A stretch of DNA of 50,637 nt, from contig NZ_LZJW01000097.1 of NCBI RefSeq assembly GCF_001667885.1, positions 1 to 50,637 on the forward strand, written 5' to 3'. A program made the position numbers and the translations under genes. Below the pieces are notes generated by a model. The model was not told the origin of the DNA, ran no database searches, and saw only the letters and a list, made by a program, of their open reading frames with translations. Shown here one piece after another: positions 10,331-19,851 of this stretch. This stretch comes from Mycobacterium scrofulaceum. GTDB taxonomy: Bacteria > Actinomycetota > Actinomycetes > Mycobacteriales > Mycobacteriaceae. Every line of letters starts with the position of its first letter. Position 1 is the first letter of the stretch.

Positions 10331-11461
10331 TCAGACGGAGGCGGCCTCGTTGAGCTCGTCCAGCCGGTTGGTGGCTTCCAGGTACTCCTGGACCCAGCGC
10401 TCGATGACCGTGGCCGTCTTCTCGACCTTGGTGAACTGACCGACGACCTGACCGACCGGGTTGAACGCGACGTCCACGCTCTCGTTCGGGTACCTGTTGG
10501 TGGCCCGCACCGCCATGCCGGAGACCATGTACTGCAACGGCATACCGAGCGGCTTCGGGTTGTCCGGCTGCTCCCACGCCTCGGTCCAGTCGTTGCGCAG
10601 CATCCGCGCCGGCTTACCGGTGAACGACCGGCTGCGGACGGTGTCGCGGCTTCCCGCCTTGACGTACGCCTGCTGCTGAACCGGCGTGTTCGAGGACTCC
10701 TCGACCATCAGCCACTGCGAGCCGGTCCATGCCCCTTGGGCGCCGAGCGCCAACGCGGCCGCGATCTGCTGGCCGCTGCCGATACCACCGGCCGCCAGCA
10801 CCGGCACCGGGGCGACTTCCTTGACCACCTGCGGCCACAACACGATTGAGCCCACCTCGCCGCAGTGGCCGCCGGCCTCGCCGCCCTGGGCGATGATGAT
10901 GTCGACACCAGCGTCGGCGTGCTTGCGGGCCTGCGACGGCGAGCCGCACAGCGCCGCCACCTTGAGCCCGGCGTCGTGAATGTGCTTGATCATGTCGGCC
11001 GGGGGAGTGCCGAGCGCGTTGGCGATCATCTTCACCTTCGGGTGCTTGAGCGCCACCTCGACCTGGGGCGTGGCGGTCGCCTCGGTCCACCCGAGCAGCT
11101 GCAGGCTGTCGCCGTCGCTGTCCTCGATCGGCACGCCGTGGTCGGCGAGGATCTTCTTGCCGAAGTCGAGGTGTTCCTGGGGCACCATCTTGCGCAGCGT
11201 CTCGGCGAGTTCCTCGGCCGAGAGGTGCGAGTCCATGCCCTCGTACTTGTTCGGGATGACGATGTCGACGCCGTACGGGTGGTCGCCGATGTTCTCGTCA
11301 ATCCAGTTGAGTTCGATCTCCAGCTGCTCGGGCGTGAAACCGACGGCGCCGAGGACGCCGAACCCCCCGGCCTTGCTGACCGCGACCACGACATCACGGC
11401 AGTGGGTGAACGCGAAGATCGGAAACTCAATACCAAGCTCATCGCAGATGGCGGTGTGCAT
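10331..11461 (-). CDS. Nitronate monooxygenase (2-nitropropane dioxygenase family, Rv1894c-like)
   Basis: A 376-aa FMN-dependent TIM-barrel enzyme that oxidises alkyl nitronates in characterised members. Motifs are PIFAFTHCRDVVVAVSKAGGFGVLGA at the N-terminus, the phosphate-binding IAQGGEAGGHCG near residue 190, and VPVLAAGGIGSGQQIAAALALGA. ATG 11461 is chosen because AGGAG sits 5 bases upstream; this gives the recalled Rv1894c length. A near-consensus KstR-type site is ~40 bases upstream, so sterol or fatty-acid-linked control is likely. The true substrate in mycobacteria is unsettled. Confidence 0.9.
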   Translation of the reverse strand: MHTAICDELGIEFPIFAFTHCRDVVVAVSKAGGFGVLGAVGFTPEQLEIELNWIDENIGDHPYGVDIVIPNKYEGMDSHLSAEELAETLRKMVPQEHLDFGKKILADHGVPIEDSDGDSLQLLGWTEATATPQVEVALKHPKVKMIANALGTPPADMIKHIHDAGLKVAALCGSPSQARKHADAGVDIIIAQGGEAGGHCGEVGSIVLWPQVVKEVAPVPVLAAGGIGSGQQIAAALALGAQGAWTGSQWLMVEESSNTPVQQQAYVKAGSRDTVRSRSFTGKPARMLRNDWTEAWEQPDNPKPLGMPLQYMVSGMAVRATNRYPNESVDVAFNPVGQVVGQFTKVEKTATVIERWVQEYLEATNRLDELNEAASV

Positions 11462-11497
11462 GCCTACTCCTGGGGCGCGGAACCGATGCCAACAAAT

Positions 11498-11511
11498 TGA
11501 AACGTGTTCTA
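11498..11511. promoter_or_regulatory. KstR-type operator before nitronate monooxygenase
   Basis: TGAAACGTGTTCTA fits TnnAACnnGTTnnA at every fixed base. It ends about 37 bases upstream of the start codon at 11461, a good place for repression. Confidence 0.65.
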
Positions 11512-11599
11512 GTTTAGTACGGACGGCATTGACGTGGCCAGCGGGTCCTGACCTGCGTTTTGTCACTACGACCCGTCACCGCGGGCGCCCACAGGCCGG

Positions 11600-12064
11600 T
11601 CAGACCACGGCGCTGTACACCACCCACAGCATCACGAACGCGAACATGCAGCCCGCGCAGACCAGATGATCCCGGCAGACGGAGCGCGCCAGGCGCGCCT
11701 GCTCGGGCGGACCGTCCGCGCGCCGGCCCAGCCGCACCGCGTCGGGGACCGTCTGCGTCAACGCCAGAATGATCGGAAGCACGGCGAGGACGGCCGACAG
11801 CACCAGCAGCCACCACGGTTCCGGCCCCCGCGCGGACTCGTAGGTCAACGCCACCAACAAAATCACCATCACGGCGGCGATCAGCCGGCCCATCGGGGCA
11901 GACGTGGTGGTCGCGCGATGGTAGTAAGCCGCGATGGAAGCGAGCACCGATTCGGGCAGATCGCTTGGCGCAGAACGGAATCGGAGTACCTGCACATCGA
12001 AGATCAAATCCATCCACAAGACGGCGAACAGGAATCCGGCGCAGGCCGTGAGTAACGAGGCCAT
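11600..12064 (-). CDS. Membrane protein, four TM segments
   Basis: A 154-aa integral membrane protein with hydrophobic stretches near residues 4-25, 55-75, 85-108 and 133-152, separated by short charged loops. The N-terminal TM is followed by a charged loop ([13 protein letters not shown]), and a CxxC-like CAGC lies in the last TM. ATG 12064 is chosen for its GGAGGAG site 5 bases away; longer starts run into the 13E12 promoter region. It lies between the nitronate monooxygenase and the divergent 13E12 gene. I recognise no family. Confidence 0.72.
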   Translation of the reverse strand: MASLLTACAGFLFAVLWMDLIFDVQVLRFRSAPSDLPESVLASIAAYYHRATTTSAPMGRLIAAVMVILLVALTYESARGPEPWWLLVLSAVLAVLPIILALTQTVPDAVRLGRRADGPPEQARLARSVCRDHLVCAGCMFAFVMLWVVYSAVV

Positions 12065-12202
12065 GGCGCTCCTCCATCTCCGGCTCACCGCCATTTCCGG
12101 CCCACTGCGGGCACGCGTCGACGTGGACCCATTGTTTCCCGGCGCCGCGTCGAATTGGAGTCATTTCCGCTGGGCCGGTGGGACTTGTCGGTGGCCCGGC
12201 AT

Positions 12203-12228
12203 ACTATTCGAACATGCGTTCGAATAGT
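12203..12228. promoter_or_regulatory. LexA SOS box overlapping the 13E12 start codon
   Basis: A 10-bp perfect inverted repeat (12203-12212 with 12219-12228) contains TCGAAC-N4-GTTCGA at 12208-12223, an exact match to the mycobacterial SOS box. The ATG of the 13E12 gene (12214-12216) lies in the 4-base spacer, so LexA binding would cover the start codon. This implies a leaderless or very short-leader transcript. Confidence 0.88.
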
Positions 12229-13581
12229 CGTGAGGAGATCGCCGCGGATTATGCCGCGCTGAGCGACGCCGTCTCCCGCGTTCTCGGCCACTCCTACGAT
12301 GCGCTGACCACCCCGGAACGCTTCGCCCACCTCGAACTGCTCGAACGCGAGATGCGGCGGCTGCCCGTGGCAGGCCACCAGCTGATCAACCAAATCGACT
12401 GCCAGGCCACCCCGGCCGAACTCGGCGGCAAGTTCGCGCACGTGTTGGCCGACCGGCTGCGCATCACTCGCGGGGAAGCCAACCGCCGGATCACCGACGC
12501 CCGCGCCCTGGGCACGCGGCGGGCGCTGACCGGGGAGCCGTTGGCGCCGCGGTATCCGGCCGCCGCGGCCGCGCAGCGCGCCGGCCATATCGGCGCGTCC
12601 CACCTCACGGTCATCCACCGCTTCTTCGACGAGCTGCCCGGCTGGGTCGACGCGCCCACCCGCGAGGCCGCCGAGGCCGACCTCGCTCGCTGGGCCGGCG
12701 CTCACCGCCCCGAAAGTCTGCGCAAAGTCGCCGAGCGCATCACCTGCTACCTCAACCCCGACGGACAGTTCACCGACCAGGACCGCGCGCGGCGCCGCGG
12801 ATTGACCCTGGGAACCCAAGACAGCGACGGCATGTCACGCCTCAGCGGCTGGCTGACCCCCGAGGCCCGCGCCACATGGGAAGCGGTGCTGGCCAAACTC
12901 GCCGCGCCTGGCATGTGCAACCCCGAGGACGACGCCCCGGTGGTCGACGGGCCGCCCAGCGAGGAAGCCGTGCAGCGCGACGCCCGCACCGGGCCCCAAC
13001 GGAACCACGACGGCCTCAATGCCGCGCTGAGAGCAACGCTGGCGAGCGGCAGCCTCGGACAGCACAACGGCCTGCCTGCGGCCATCGTCGTGACCACCAC
13101 GCTCGCGGAGCTCGAAGCCGCCGCGGGCAAGGGGTTGACCGGCGGGGGCACGATCTTGCCGATGTCCGACGTGATCCGCCTGGCCCGCCACGCACACCAT
13201 TATCTGGCGATCTTCGACAAGGGCAAAGCGGTCGCGCTGTATCAGGCCAAACGGCTGGCCTCGGCGGGGCAGCGAATTGTCTTGTACGCCAAGGACCGTG
13301 GCTGCTCGGCGCCCGGCTGCGACGTCGCCGGCTACTACTGCGAAGTCCACCACGTCGAAGAGTGGGCCGCCACGCATCGAACCGACATCGACCAACTCAC
13401 GCTGGCGTGCGGACCCCACCACCGGCTTCTCGAAAAGGGCTGGACCACCCGGAAACGCGCCAACGGCGACACCGAATGGATTCCGCCACCCCATCTCGAA
13501 CGCGGCCAGCCCCGCACCAACGCCTTCCACCACCCCGAAAAGCTGATGTCGGACAACGACGAGGACGACGACCCGCCGTAG
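12214..13581 (+). CDS. 13E12 repeat-family protein, DUF222 plus HNH endonuclease domain
   Basis: A 455-aa member of the mycobacterial 13E12 family. The N-terminal DUF222 region (about residues 1-330) carries the familiar [44 protein letters not shown] and [29 protein letters not shown] blocks. The C-terminal HNH nuclease (about residues 360-415) has CSAPGCD, the EVHHVEEW catalytic His pair and CGPHHRL. The family occurs in many copies in mycobacteria and marks variable loci. The gene is intact and controlled by the SOS box that covers its start. Whether it is a mobile or DNA-repair element is not settled. Confidence 0.93.
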   Translation: MRSNSREEIAADYAALSDAVSRVLGHSYDALTTPERFAHLELLEREMRRLPVAGHQLINQIDCQATPAELGGKFAHVLADRLRITRGEANRRITDARALGTRRALTGEPLAPRYPAAAAAQRAGHIGASHLTVIHRFFDELPGWVDAPTREAAEADLARWAGAHRPESLRKVAERITCYLNPDGQFTDQDRARRRGLTLGTQDSDGMSRLSGWLTPEARATWEAVLAKLAAPGMCNPEDDAPVVDGPPSEEAVQRDARTGPQRNHDGLNAALRATLASGSLGQHNGLPAAIVVTTTLAELEAAAGKGLTGGGTILPMSDVIRLARHAHHYLAIFDKGKAVALYQAKRLASAGQRIVLYAKDRGCSAPGCDVAGYYCEVHHVEEWAATHRTDIDQLTLACGPHHRLLEKGWTTRKRANGDTEWIPPPHLERGQPRTNAFHHPEKLMSDNDEDDDPP

Positions 13582-13629
13582 CGTTCACGCTATTGATCCG
13601 CTCCGTGGCCAGCGAGTAGCGTAGTGCTG

Positions 13630-13660
13630 CCAATTACGACACGGCACGTCGCGTAATTGG
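13630..13660. promoter_or_regulatory. Inverted repeat upstream of BVMO, candidate operator
   Basis: A perfect 9-bp inverted repeat, CCAATTACG (13630-13638) and CGTAATTGG (13652-13660), with a 13-base spacer, ends 30 bases before the monooxygenase ATG. The A/T-rich arms stand out from the surrounding GC. It is a candidate repressor site for the BVMO-ADH pair; the regulator is not in the immediate vicinity. Confidence 0.5.
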
Positions 13661-13690
13661 GGAGCCCCGTTCACCGAGAGGATCGGCTCG

Positions 13691-15622
13691 ATGCGCAGCG
13701 CCTATGCCGGCCAACCCTTCACCACGTCCACGGCGGAGATTGAGGCCGCCTTAGCGGACGTCAGCATCCCGACGCTGTTGCTGTCGCTGGTGCACATCAC
13801 CGGCGATCCGCGGTTCATCCGCGACTTCAAGCAGATGGGGGTCTTCCTCAACGAGATTCAGGGATTCATGTCCGAGGAGGACAAGGCGCGGGCCCGCGCG
13901 GCGGCCCTGCCCGTGATCGTCGACTATCGGGACCGCGGTTGCCCCGAGCCAAAGCCGCTGAGCCTCGACCTCATTCGGGAGATGATGGACTGGGCGGCCT
14001 GCGAGCATGTGACCGACGACTACCTGCAGCTGATTTTGGAAGAGATGGACCTCGACGGCGCCGATCCCCGTCGCCCGCATGCCCTGTCGGCCGAGAGCGC
14101 GGCGGACATCCCGGTCCTCATCGTCGGCTGCGGCGAATCGGGCATCCTTGCGGGGATCCGGCTCAAGCAGGCCAACATTCCGTTCACCATCGTGGAGAAG
14201 AACGCCGGCCCGGGCGGAACCTGGTGGGAGAACAGCTATCCCGGGGCCCGCGTCGACGTGGCCAACCACTTCTATTGCTACAGCTTCGAACCCAACAACG
14301 ACTGGACGCATTTCTTCGCCGAGCAACACGAGCTCCAGGACTACTTCACCAAGGTCATGGCGAAGCACGACCTGGCCGAGCACGTCCTGTGGAATACCGA
14401 GGTGCTGGCCGCCGAGTGGATCGACGACGACGCCACCTGGAGCATCCGGCTGCGCGGCGCCGAGGGCCGGACCAGCACCGTGCGAGCGCGAGCCTTGATC
14501 ACCGCCGTCGGCCAGCTGAATCGGCCGAACATTCCCCCCTTCGACGGCGCCGACAGCTTCGCCGGACCTGCGTTCCACTCCGCCGCCTGGGACCACTCCG
14601 TCGACGTGCGCGGCAAGCGGGTCGCGCTGATTGGCGCCGGCGCCAGCGGTTTTCAGATCGCCCCCGCCATCGCCCCGGAGGTCGAGCACCTCACCGTGTT
14701 TCAGCGGACCGCGCAGTGGATGTTCCCCAATCCGATGTATCACGACGAGGTCGGCGAGGGCATGCGGTGGGCGATGCGGCACCTGCCGTTCTACGGACGG
14801 TGGTACCGCTTCCTGGTCCTTTGGCCCGGGTCCGACAAGGGCCTGGACGCGGCGGAAAGCGACCCGGACTACGCCGACCAGGACCACGCCGTCAGCGACA
14901 TCAACGCCGCCGCCCAGATGATGTTCGCCCAGTGGATCACCAGCCAGGTCGGCGAAGGGGACGAGCTGCTGAGCAAGGTGATGCCCGACTATCCCGCCTG
15001 TGGCAAACGGACCCTGCAGGACAACGGCAGCTGGCTGCAGACGCTGCAGCGCGACAACGTCGAACTGGTACGCACACCCATCCGGCGGATCACCCCGCGC
15101 GGCATCGTCACCGAAGACGGTGAGACGCATGACGTCGACATCATCGTGTACGCCACGGGATTCCGGCACACCGACGTGTTGTGGCCGCTGAAGATCACCG
15201 GCCGCGACGGGGTCGACCTGCGTGAGATGTGGGGGAGCCGCCCGTACGCCTACCTCGGCATTACGGTCCCGAAGTTCCCCAACTTGTTCATCATCTACGG
15301 GCCCGGGACCCACCTCGCCCACGGGGGCAGCCTGATCTTCCAGTCCGAGCTGCAGATGCGTTACATCGACCAGTGCCTGGCGCGGCTGGCCGAGGCGGAC
15401 GTGCATTCGCTGGAGCCCAAGGCCGAAGCGGCCGCCGCGTGGCACGAGCGGACGCAGACCCAGATCAAGAAGATGGTGTGGGCGCACCCCGCGGTCAAAC
15501 ACTCCTACTTCAAGAACGCTGACGGCGAAATCCACACCGTCAGCCCGTGGCGCCTCAACGAGTACTGGGCCGCGGTACGTGAGCCCGACTGGTCCGATTT
15601 CGTGGTGCGGCAAGGGAAGTGA
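13691..15622 (+). CDS. Baeyer-Villiger/flavin-containing monooxygenase with N-terminal extension
   Basis: A 643-aa FAD/NADPH enzyme that inserts one oxygen next to a ketone (predicted). The FAD Rossmann motif is VGCGESGILAG near residue 145, followed by GPGGTWWENSYPG. The type-I BVMO fingerprint FxGxxxHxxxW(P/D) is seen as FAGPAFHSAAWD near residue 297. The NADP motif is GAGASGFQ near residue 316. The ~135-residue N-terminal extension resembles 4-hydroxyacetophenone monooxygenase. AGAGGAT lies upstream of the ATG. It is followed 10 bases later by an alcohol dehydrogenase. The substrate is unknown. Confidence 0.9.
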   Translation: MRSAYAGQPFTTSTAEIEAALADVSIPTLLLSLVHITGDPRFIRDFKQMGVFLNEIQGFMSEEDKARARAAALPVIVDYRDRGCPEPKPLSLDLIREMMDWAACEHVTDDYLQLILEEMDLDGADPRRPHALSAESAADIPVLIVGCGESGILAGIRLKQANIPFTIVEKNAGPGGTWWENSYPGARVDVANHFYCYSFEPNNDWTHFFAEQHELQDYFTKVMAKHDLAEHVLWNTEVLAAEWIDDDATWSIRLRGAEGRTSTVRARALITAVGQLNRPNIPPFDGADSFAGPAFHSAAWDHSVDVRGKRVALIGAGASGFQIAPAIAPEVEHLTVFQRTAQWMFPNPMYHDEVGEGMRWAMRHLPFYGRWYRFLVLWPGSDKGLDAAESDPDYADQDHAVSDINAAAQMMFAQWITSQVGEGDELLSKVMPDYPACGKRTLQDNGSWLQTLQRDNVELVRTPIRRITPRGIVTEDGETHDVDIIVYATGFRHTDVLWPLKITGRDGVDLREMWGSRPYAYLGITVPKFPNLFIIYGPGTHLAHGGSLIFQSELQMRYIDQCLARLAEADVHSLEPKAEAAAAWHERTQTQIKKMVWAHPAVKHSYFKNADGEIHTVSPWRLNEYWAAVREPDWSDFVVRQGK

Positions 15623-15632
15623 GCACGAAAAT

Positions 15633-16658
15633 ATGCGTACGGTAGTCGTCGACGGGCCCCACAGCATCCGGGTCGACACCCGGCCCGATCCCACCCTTCC
15701 CGGTCCCGATGGGGCGATCGTCGAGGTCACCGCCGCCGGAATCTGCGGGTCGGACTTGCATTTCTACGAGGCCGATTTCCCGATGCCCGAACCGATTGCG
15801 CTGGGGCATGAAGCGATCGGCACCGTCATCGAGGCGGGACCGCAAGTGCGCACCGTCAAGGTGGGTGACCTTGTCATGGTGTCGTCGGTGACGGGGTGCG
15901 GCGCCTGCGCCGGATGCGCCACCCGGGATCCGGTCATGTGCCACAACGGCTTCCAGATCTTCGGCGGGGGTCTGCTCGGTGGGGCGCAGGCCGATCTGCT
16001 GGCCGTGCCCGCCGCCGACTTCCAGCTGCTGAAGATGCCGGACGCGATCAGCACCGAACAGGCGCTGCTGCTCACCGACAACCTCGCCACCGGCTGGGCG
16101 GCGGCGCAACGCGCCGACATCCCGTTCGGCGGCACCGTGGCGGTCATCGGCTTGGGCGCTGTCGGGTTATGTTCGTTGCGCAGCGCGCTGTTCCAGGGCG
16201 CCGCAACGGTTTTCGCGGTCGATCAGGTGGACGGAAGGCTGGACCGCGCCGCCAAGTGGGGGGCGACGCCGCTCAAGGCGCCCGCCGTCGAGGCCATCCT
16301 CGACGCTACCGGGGGCCGGGGCGCGGACGCGGTGATCGACGCCGTCGCCACGGACGCGTCCCTGACGGACGCGCTGAACGCGGTGCGGCCCGGCGGCACC
16401 GTATCGGTTGTCGGTGTGCACGACATGAATCCGTTTCCGCTGAACGCCCTGGGCTGCCTGATCCGCAGCATCACCCTGCGCATGACGACCGCCCCGGTGC
16501 AGCGCACCTGGCCCGAATTGATCCCGCTGCTGCAGTCGGGGCGACTGGACGTCGACGGGATCTTCACGACCACACTGCCGTTGGAAGAAGCGGCGAAGGG
16601 CTACGCGACCGCCGCGTCGCGGTCGGGTGACGACGTGAAAATCCTGCTCACGCCCTAG
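15633..16658 (+). CDS. Zinc-dependent alcohol dehydrogenase (Rv1895-like)
   Basis: A 341-aa medium-chain dehydrogenase. CGSDLHFYE and GHEAIGT hold catalytic zinc ligands, the four-Cys lobe [15 protein letters not shown] binds structural zinc, and GLGAVG is the Rossmann glycine motif. ATG 15633 fits the family N-terminus better than upstream starts inside the BVMO gene. The BVMO stop is 10 bases upstream, so the two are probably co-transcribed: the dehydrogenase may interconvert the alcohol and ketone that the BVMO acts on (inference). Its stop overlaps the convergent methyltransferase stop through a shared CTAG. Confidence 0.9.
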   Translation: MRTVVVDGPHSIRVDTRPDPTLPGPDGAIVEVTAAGICGSDLHFYEADFPMPEPIALGHEAIGTVIEAGPQVRTVKVGDLVMVSSVTGCGACAGCATRDPVMCHNGFQIFGGGLLGGAQADLLAVPAADFQLLKMPDAISTEQALLLTDNLATGWAAAQRADIPFGGTVAVIGLGAVGLCSLRSALFQGAATVFAVDQVDGRLDRAAKWGATPLKAPAVEAILDATGGRGADAVIDAVATDASLTDALNAVRPGGTVSVVGVHDMNPFPLNALGCLIRSITLRMTTAPVQRTWPELIPLLQSGRLDVDGIFTTTLPLEEAAKGYATAASRSGDDVKILLTP

Positions 16659-17566
16659 CGCGTCGCCGTTATGTACTGGGACCGCATGAAACTGTCGATC
16701 TTGACGTCGACGTCCGGCGGCGTCATCCCGTAACCGGCCTGGAGATCGAGCGTGTTGCGGACGGGGTCGACCGACCAACCGTGGGAGGCCAGCCGTTCCG
16801 CCGGATCCGACAGTGGCTCGTAGGTCAGGGCGGAGAAGTCGACGTCGCCGGACAAGTTGACGCCGGGATGGGCCGTCTCCAGCGCCTCGAGTTGATCGTG
16901 GTCCAGGCGGGAACCGAGCGCGCCGATGGCGATTCGGCTGCCGGGCGCGCTGAGTCCGCTGATCCGGGTGAAGAGCGCGTTCTGGGCCTCGTCGGTCAGG
17001 TAGGGCAGCACTCCCTCCACCGACCAGGCGCTGGGTCGCTCCACGTCGAAGCCGGCGTCCTCCAGCGCTCTGGACCAGTCTGAGCGCAGGTCGGCGGCGA
17101 CCTCGACCCGGGGCGCCTTGGGCTTGGCGCCGTGCCGGGCGAGCACGTCGGCCTTGAATTCCAGCACCTTCGGCAGGTCGACTTCGAAAATCCTTGTGCC
17201 CTGGACCCATTCGAGCCGATAGGCGCGGGAGTCCAGCCCGGCGGCGACGATCACCGCCTGGCGGATGCCCGCGGCGCCGGCCTCGACGAAGAAGTCGTCG
17301 AAAAACCGCGTCTGCACGCCGTAGAGGCGAGGAAAGGCCAGTTCGTCGTCGGAGGTTCCCGGGTTGGCAAGCTTGGCCGCCAGATACGGGTCGCGCGACG
17401 CTTCGATGAAAAGCTTGGCGTAGTCGTCCCGGACCAGCGGCTGCGGGCTCACCGCGTGAAGCGCGCGCCATCCGGCAACCAGCAACGCGGTGTAACCCAC
17501 GCTGCTGACGATGTCCCAATGGTCGTCGTCGGAACGGAGCGACCCAAACTCGGGCGTCGGGCTCAT
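16655..17566 (-). CDS. Class I SAM-dependent methyltransferase, LCMT-like (Rv1896c-like)
   Basis: A 303-aa member of the mycobacterial family of putative SAM methyltransferases related to leucine carboxyl methyltransferase. The SAM-binding strand is [14 protein letters not shown] near residue 87, followed by acidic [12 protein letters not shown] and the SVEGVLPYL motif. GGAGGGG sits 5 bases upstream of ATG 17566; an ATG at 17581 would put this ribosome site inside the gene, so the shorter start is preferred. Length equals that recalled for Rv1896c. The substrate is unknown. Confidence 0.9.
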   Translation of the reverse strand: MSPTPEFGSLRSDDDHWDIVSSVGYTALLVAGWRALHAVSPQPLVRDDYAKLFIEASRDPYLAAKLANPGTSDDELAFPRLYGVQTRFFDDFFVEAGAAGIRQAVIVAAGLDSRAYRLEWVQGTRIFEVDLPKVLEFKADVLARHGAKPKAPRVEVAADLRSDWSRALEDAGFDVERPSAWSVEGVLPYLTDEAQNALFTRISGLSAPGSRIAIGALGSRLDHDQLEALETAHPGVNLSGDVDFSALTYEPLSDPAERLASHGWSVDPVRNTLDLQAGYGMTPPDVDVKIDSFMRSQYITATR

Positions 17567-17627
17567 GATCGCCCCTCCCATCAAACAATCGGCTGCGACA
17601 AGCGACGTGTCCAACCTACCTGTCGGT

Positions 17628-18059
17628 TCAGAGTTCGAGGAGCACGGTGACGGGACCATCGTTGACCAGTTCCACCTGCATGTTCGCGCCGAACACCCCG
17701 GTCTGGACGTCGGCGCCCAGCAGCTGCAGCGCGTCGGCGAACGCCGCGACCATCGGCTCGGCGACCGCACCGGGCGCGGCCGCGTTCCACGACGGGCGCC
17801 GGCCTTTGGCGGTGTCGGCGTACAGGGTGAACTGGCTGACTACCAAGATGGGCGCGTTGTCGTCGGCGGCCGACCGTTCACCATCGAGAATCCGCAAATA
17901 CCAGAGCTTTTCGGCAAGCCGCCGAGCCTTGTCCAGGTCATCGCTGTGGGTGACGCCCACCAGGGCCAGCAGGCCCTGACCGTCCGGCCGGATGGCCCCC
18001 ACGACTTCTCCGTCGACGGACACGGCCGCCGACGTCACCCGCTGCACCAGAACCCGCAT
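17628..18059 (-). CDS. dtd: D-aminoacyl-tRNA deacylase
   Basis: A 143-aa homodimeric enzyme that hydrolyses D-amino acids mischarged onto tRNA. The family start [21 protein letters not shown] is intact. The catalytic-pocket motifs [20 protein letters not shown] (residues ~77-96) and [11 protein letters not shown] at the C-terminus (cis Gly-Pro) are present. It is divergent from the thiamine-binding gene, starts 52 bases apart, with 61 bases separating its stop from the methyltransferase start. The order matches Rv1896c-Rv1897c-Rv1898. Confidence 0.95.
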   Translation of the reverse strand: MRVLVQRVTSAAVSVDGEVVGAIRPDGQGLLALVGVTHSDDLDKARRLAEKLWYLRILDGERSAADDNAPILVVSQFTLYADTAKGRRPSWNAAAPGAVAEPMVAAFADALQLLGADVQTGVFGANMQVELVNDGPVTVLLEL

Positions 18060-18111
18060 GGGCCTTGATGCTGCCAGGCCGGGCCCGAACGGCTTGGGTA
18101 GGCTCGTTTGG

Positions 18112-18417
18112 GTGTCTGTGCTCGTCGCGTTCTCCGTCACCCCGATGGGGGTGGGCGAGGGCGTCGGCGAGATCGTCGCCGAAGCGGTTCGGGTGGTTCG
18201 CGATTCCGGCCTACCCAACCGGACTGACTCGATGTTCACCGTCATCGAGGGCGAAACCTGGGCAGAGGTGATGGCGGTCGTGCAGCGCGCCGTGGAGGCG
18301 GTCGCGGCCCGAGCGCCCCGGGTCAGCACGGTGATCAAGGCGGACTGGCGGGCCGGGGTCAGCGACGCGATGACGCAAAAGGTCGCCACCGTCGAGCGGT
18401 ACCTCGAAGGCGGCTAG
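18112..18417 (+). CDS. MTH1187/YkoF-type thiamine-binding protein (Rv1898-like)
   Basis: A 101-aa ferredoxin-like protein of the MTH1187 family (PF01910), which forms oligomers and binds thiamine or related ligands in studied members. The signature is [22 protein letters not shown] with [11 protein letters not shown] and a C-terminal KVATVERYL. The GTG at 18112 is chosen because the conserved strand begins right after it; no strong ribosome site is visible, so a leaderless or short-leader start is possible. Confidence 0.88.
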   Translation: MSVLVAFSVTPMGVGEGVGEIVAEAVRVVRDSGLPNRTDSMFTVIEGETWAEVMAVVQRAVEAVAARAPRVSTVIKADWRAGVSDAMTQKVATVERYLEGG

Positions 18418-18557
18418 CCCCGAACGTCTCCCGGCCGCGTCGCCGTGGACGGCGCACCTCTGGCAGCCGGCCTCGAAAGTGGGCGTTGCGTCGCGCGTAC
18501 AACTCGCCCAGGAGGCGGCCCGCCGCGGCTGATCCGGTCCGGCCGGTGCGTAGGCTC

Positions 18558-19829
18558 ATGGCGGTGAGCGCTCGTGCAGGCATCGTCGTCACCGGAACCG
18601 AAGTCCTCACCGGGCGCGTCCAGGATGCGAACGGCCCCTGGATCGCCGATCGCCTCCTGGAGCTGGGCGTCGAGCTGGCGCACATCACGATCTGCGGCGA
18701 CCGCGCGAAAGACATCGAGGCGCAGCTGCGTTTCATGGCGGAGCAAGGCATGGACCTGATCGTCACCAGCGGCGGCCTGGGTCCGACGGCCGACGACATG
18801 ACGGTCGAGGTGGTGGCGCGGTTCTGCGGGCGCGACTTGGTGCTGGACGACGAGACCGAGAACAAGATCGCGAACATCCTCAAGAAGCTGATGGCCCGCT
18901 ACGAGGGCGTCGACTTCGAAGCGGTGCGGGCCGCCAACCGCAAGCAGGCGATGATTCCCGCCGGAGCGCAGGTGCTGGACCCGGTGGGTACCGCGCCCGG
19001 TGTGGTCGTCCCCGGCAAGCCCACGGTCATCGTGCTGCCGGGGCCGCCGCGCGAGCTGCAGCCGATGTGGAGCCGGGCCATCGAGACGCCCGCGGCGCAG
19101 CAGGCGATCGCCGGGCGAACGCTCTATCGGCAGGAGACCGCGCGAATGTTCGGGCTGCCCGAATCGGGTCTGGCCGAGACGCTGCGGGAGGCCGAGGCGT
19201 CGGTGCCGGGCTTCGAGTCGCTCGAGATCACCACCTGCCTACGGCGGGGCGAGGTCGAGATGGTGACCCGCTACGAGCCGGACGCCGCAGCCAGCTACGC
19301 GAAACTCATGCAGCTGATGCGCGACCGGCACTCTCAGCAGCTCTTCTCCGAAGACGGCTCCACGGTCGACGACCTGGTGGCCCGCGCGCTGGCCGGTCGC
19401 CGCATCGCAACGGCCGAATCCTGCACCGCCGGGCTGCTGGCCGCGCGGCTGACCGACCGGCCCGGATCCTCGGACTACGTCGCCGGGGGAGTGGTGTCCT
19501 ACTCGAACGATGCCAAGGCGGAGTTGCTCGGCGTCGACCCGGCGCTGATCGAGGCGCACGGAGCGGTGTCCGAGCCGGTGGCCGAGGCGATGGCGGCCGG
19601 CGCCATCGACCGCTTCGGCGCCGACACCGCCGTCGCGATCACCGGCATCGCCGGCCCCGGCGGAGGCACACCCGAAAAGCCCGTCGGGACGGTCTGTTTC
19701 ACCGTGACCCTCGCCGACGGCCGCAAGGACACCCGCACGTTGCGGCTGCCCGGCAACCGCTCCGACATCCGGGAGCGCTCCACGACCGTCGCGATGCACC
19801 TGCTGCTGCGCCTGCTGAGCGGCACCTGA
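18558..19829 (+). CDS. cinA: CinA-like competence/damage protein (NMN deamidase type)
   Basis: A 423-aa two-domain protein. The N-terminal molybdopterin-binding-like COG1058 domain starts [21 protein letters not shown] and contains [11 protein letters not shown] and [11 protein letters not shown]. The C-terminal CinA amidase domain (about residues 260-423) has the nucleophile region [16 protein letters not shown] and [14 protein letters not shown]. In characterised homologues this domain deamidates NMN in pyridine-nucleotide salvage. In H37Rv, lppD and lipJ are recalled between Rv1898 and cinA; neither is here, and only ~140 bases separate the two genes. Confidence 0.93.
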   Translation: MAVSARAGIVVTGTEVLTGRVQDANGPWIADRLLELGVELAHITICGDRAKDIEAQLRFMAEQGMDLIVTSGGLGPTADDMTVEVVARFCGRDLVLDDETENKIANILKKLMARYEGVDFEAVRAANRKQAMIPAGAQVLDPVGTAPGVVVPGKPTVIVLPGPPRELQPMWSRAIETPAAQQAIAGRTLYRQETARMFGLPESGLAETLREAEASVPGFESLEITTCLRRGEVEMVTRYEPDAAASYAKLMQLMRDRHSQQLFSEDGSTVDDLVARALAGRRIATAESCTAGLLAARLTDRPGSSDYVAGGVVSYSNDAKAELLGVDPALIEAHGAVSEPVAEAMAAGAIDRFGADTAVAITGIAGPGGGTPEKPVGTVCFTVTLADGRKDTRTLRLPGNRSDIRERSTTVAMHLLLRLLSGT

Positions 19830-19851
19830 CCCGGAGCCGTTTGGTCCGCGG

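Noticed and set aside
12214..13581. 13E12 gene considered as an insertion sequence
   Set aside because: No terminal inverted repeats, target duplications or transposase motifs are visible; it encodes a DUF222/HNH protein.
13751..15730. A 659-codon open frame opposite the BVMO gene
   Set aside because: Antisense shadow; the plus-strand frame has FAD and NADP motifs and the BVMO fingerprint.
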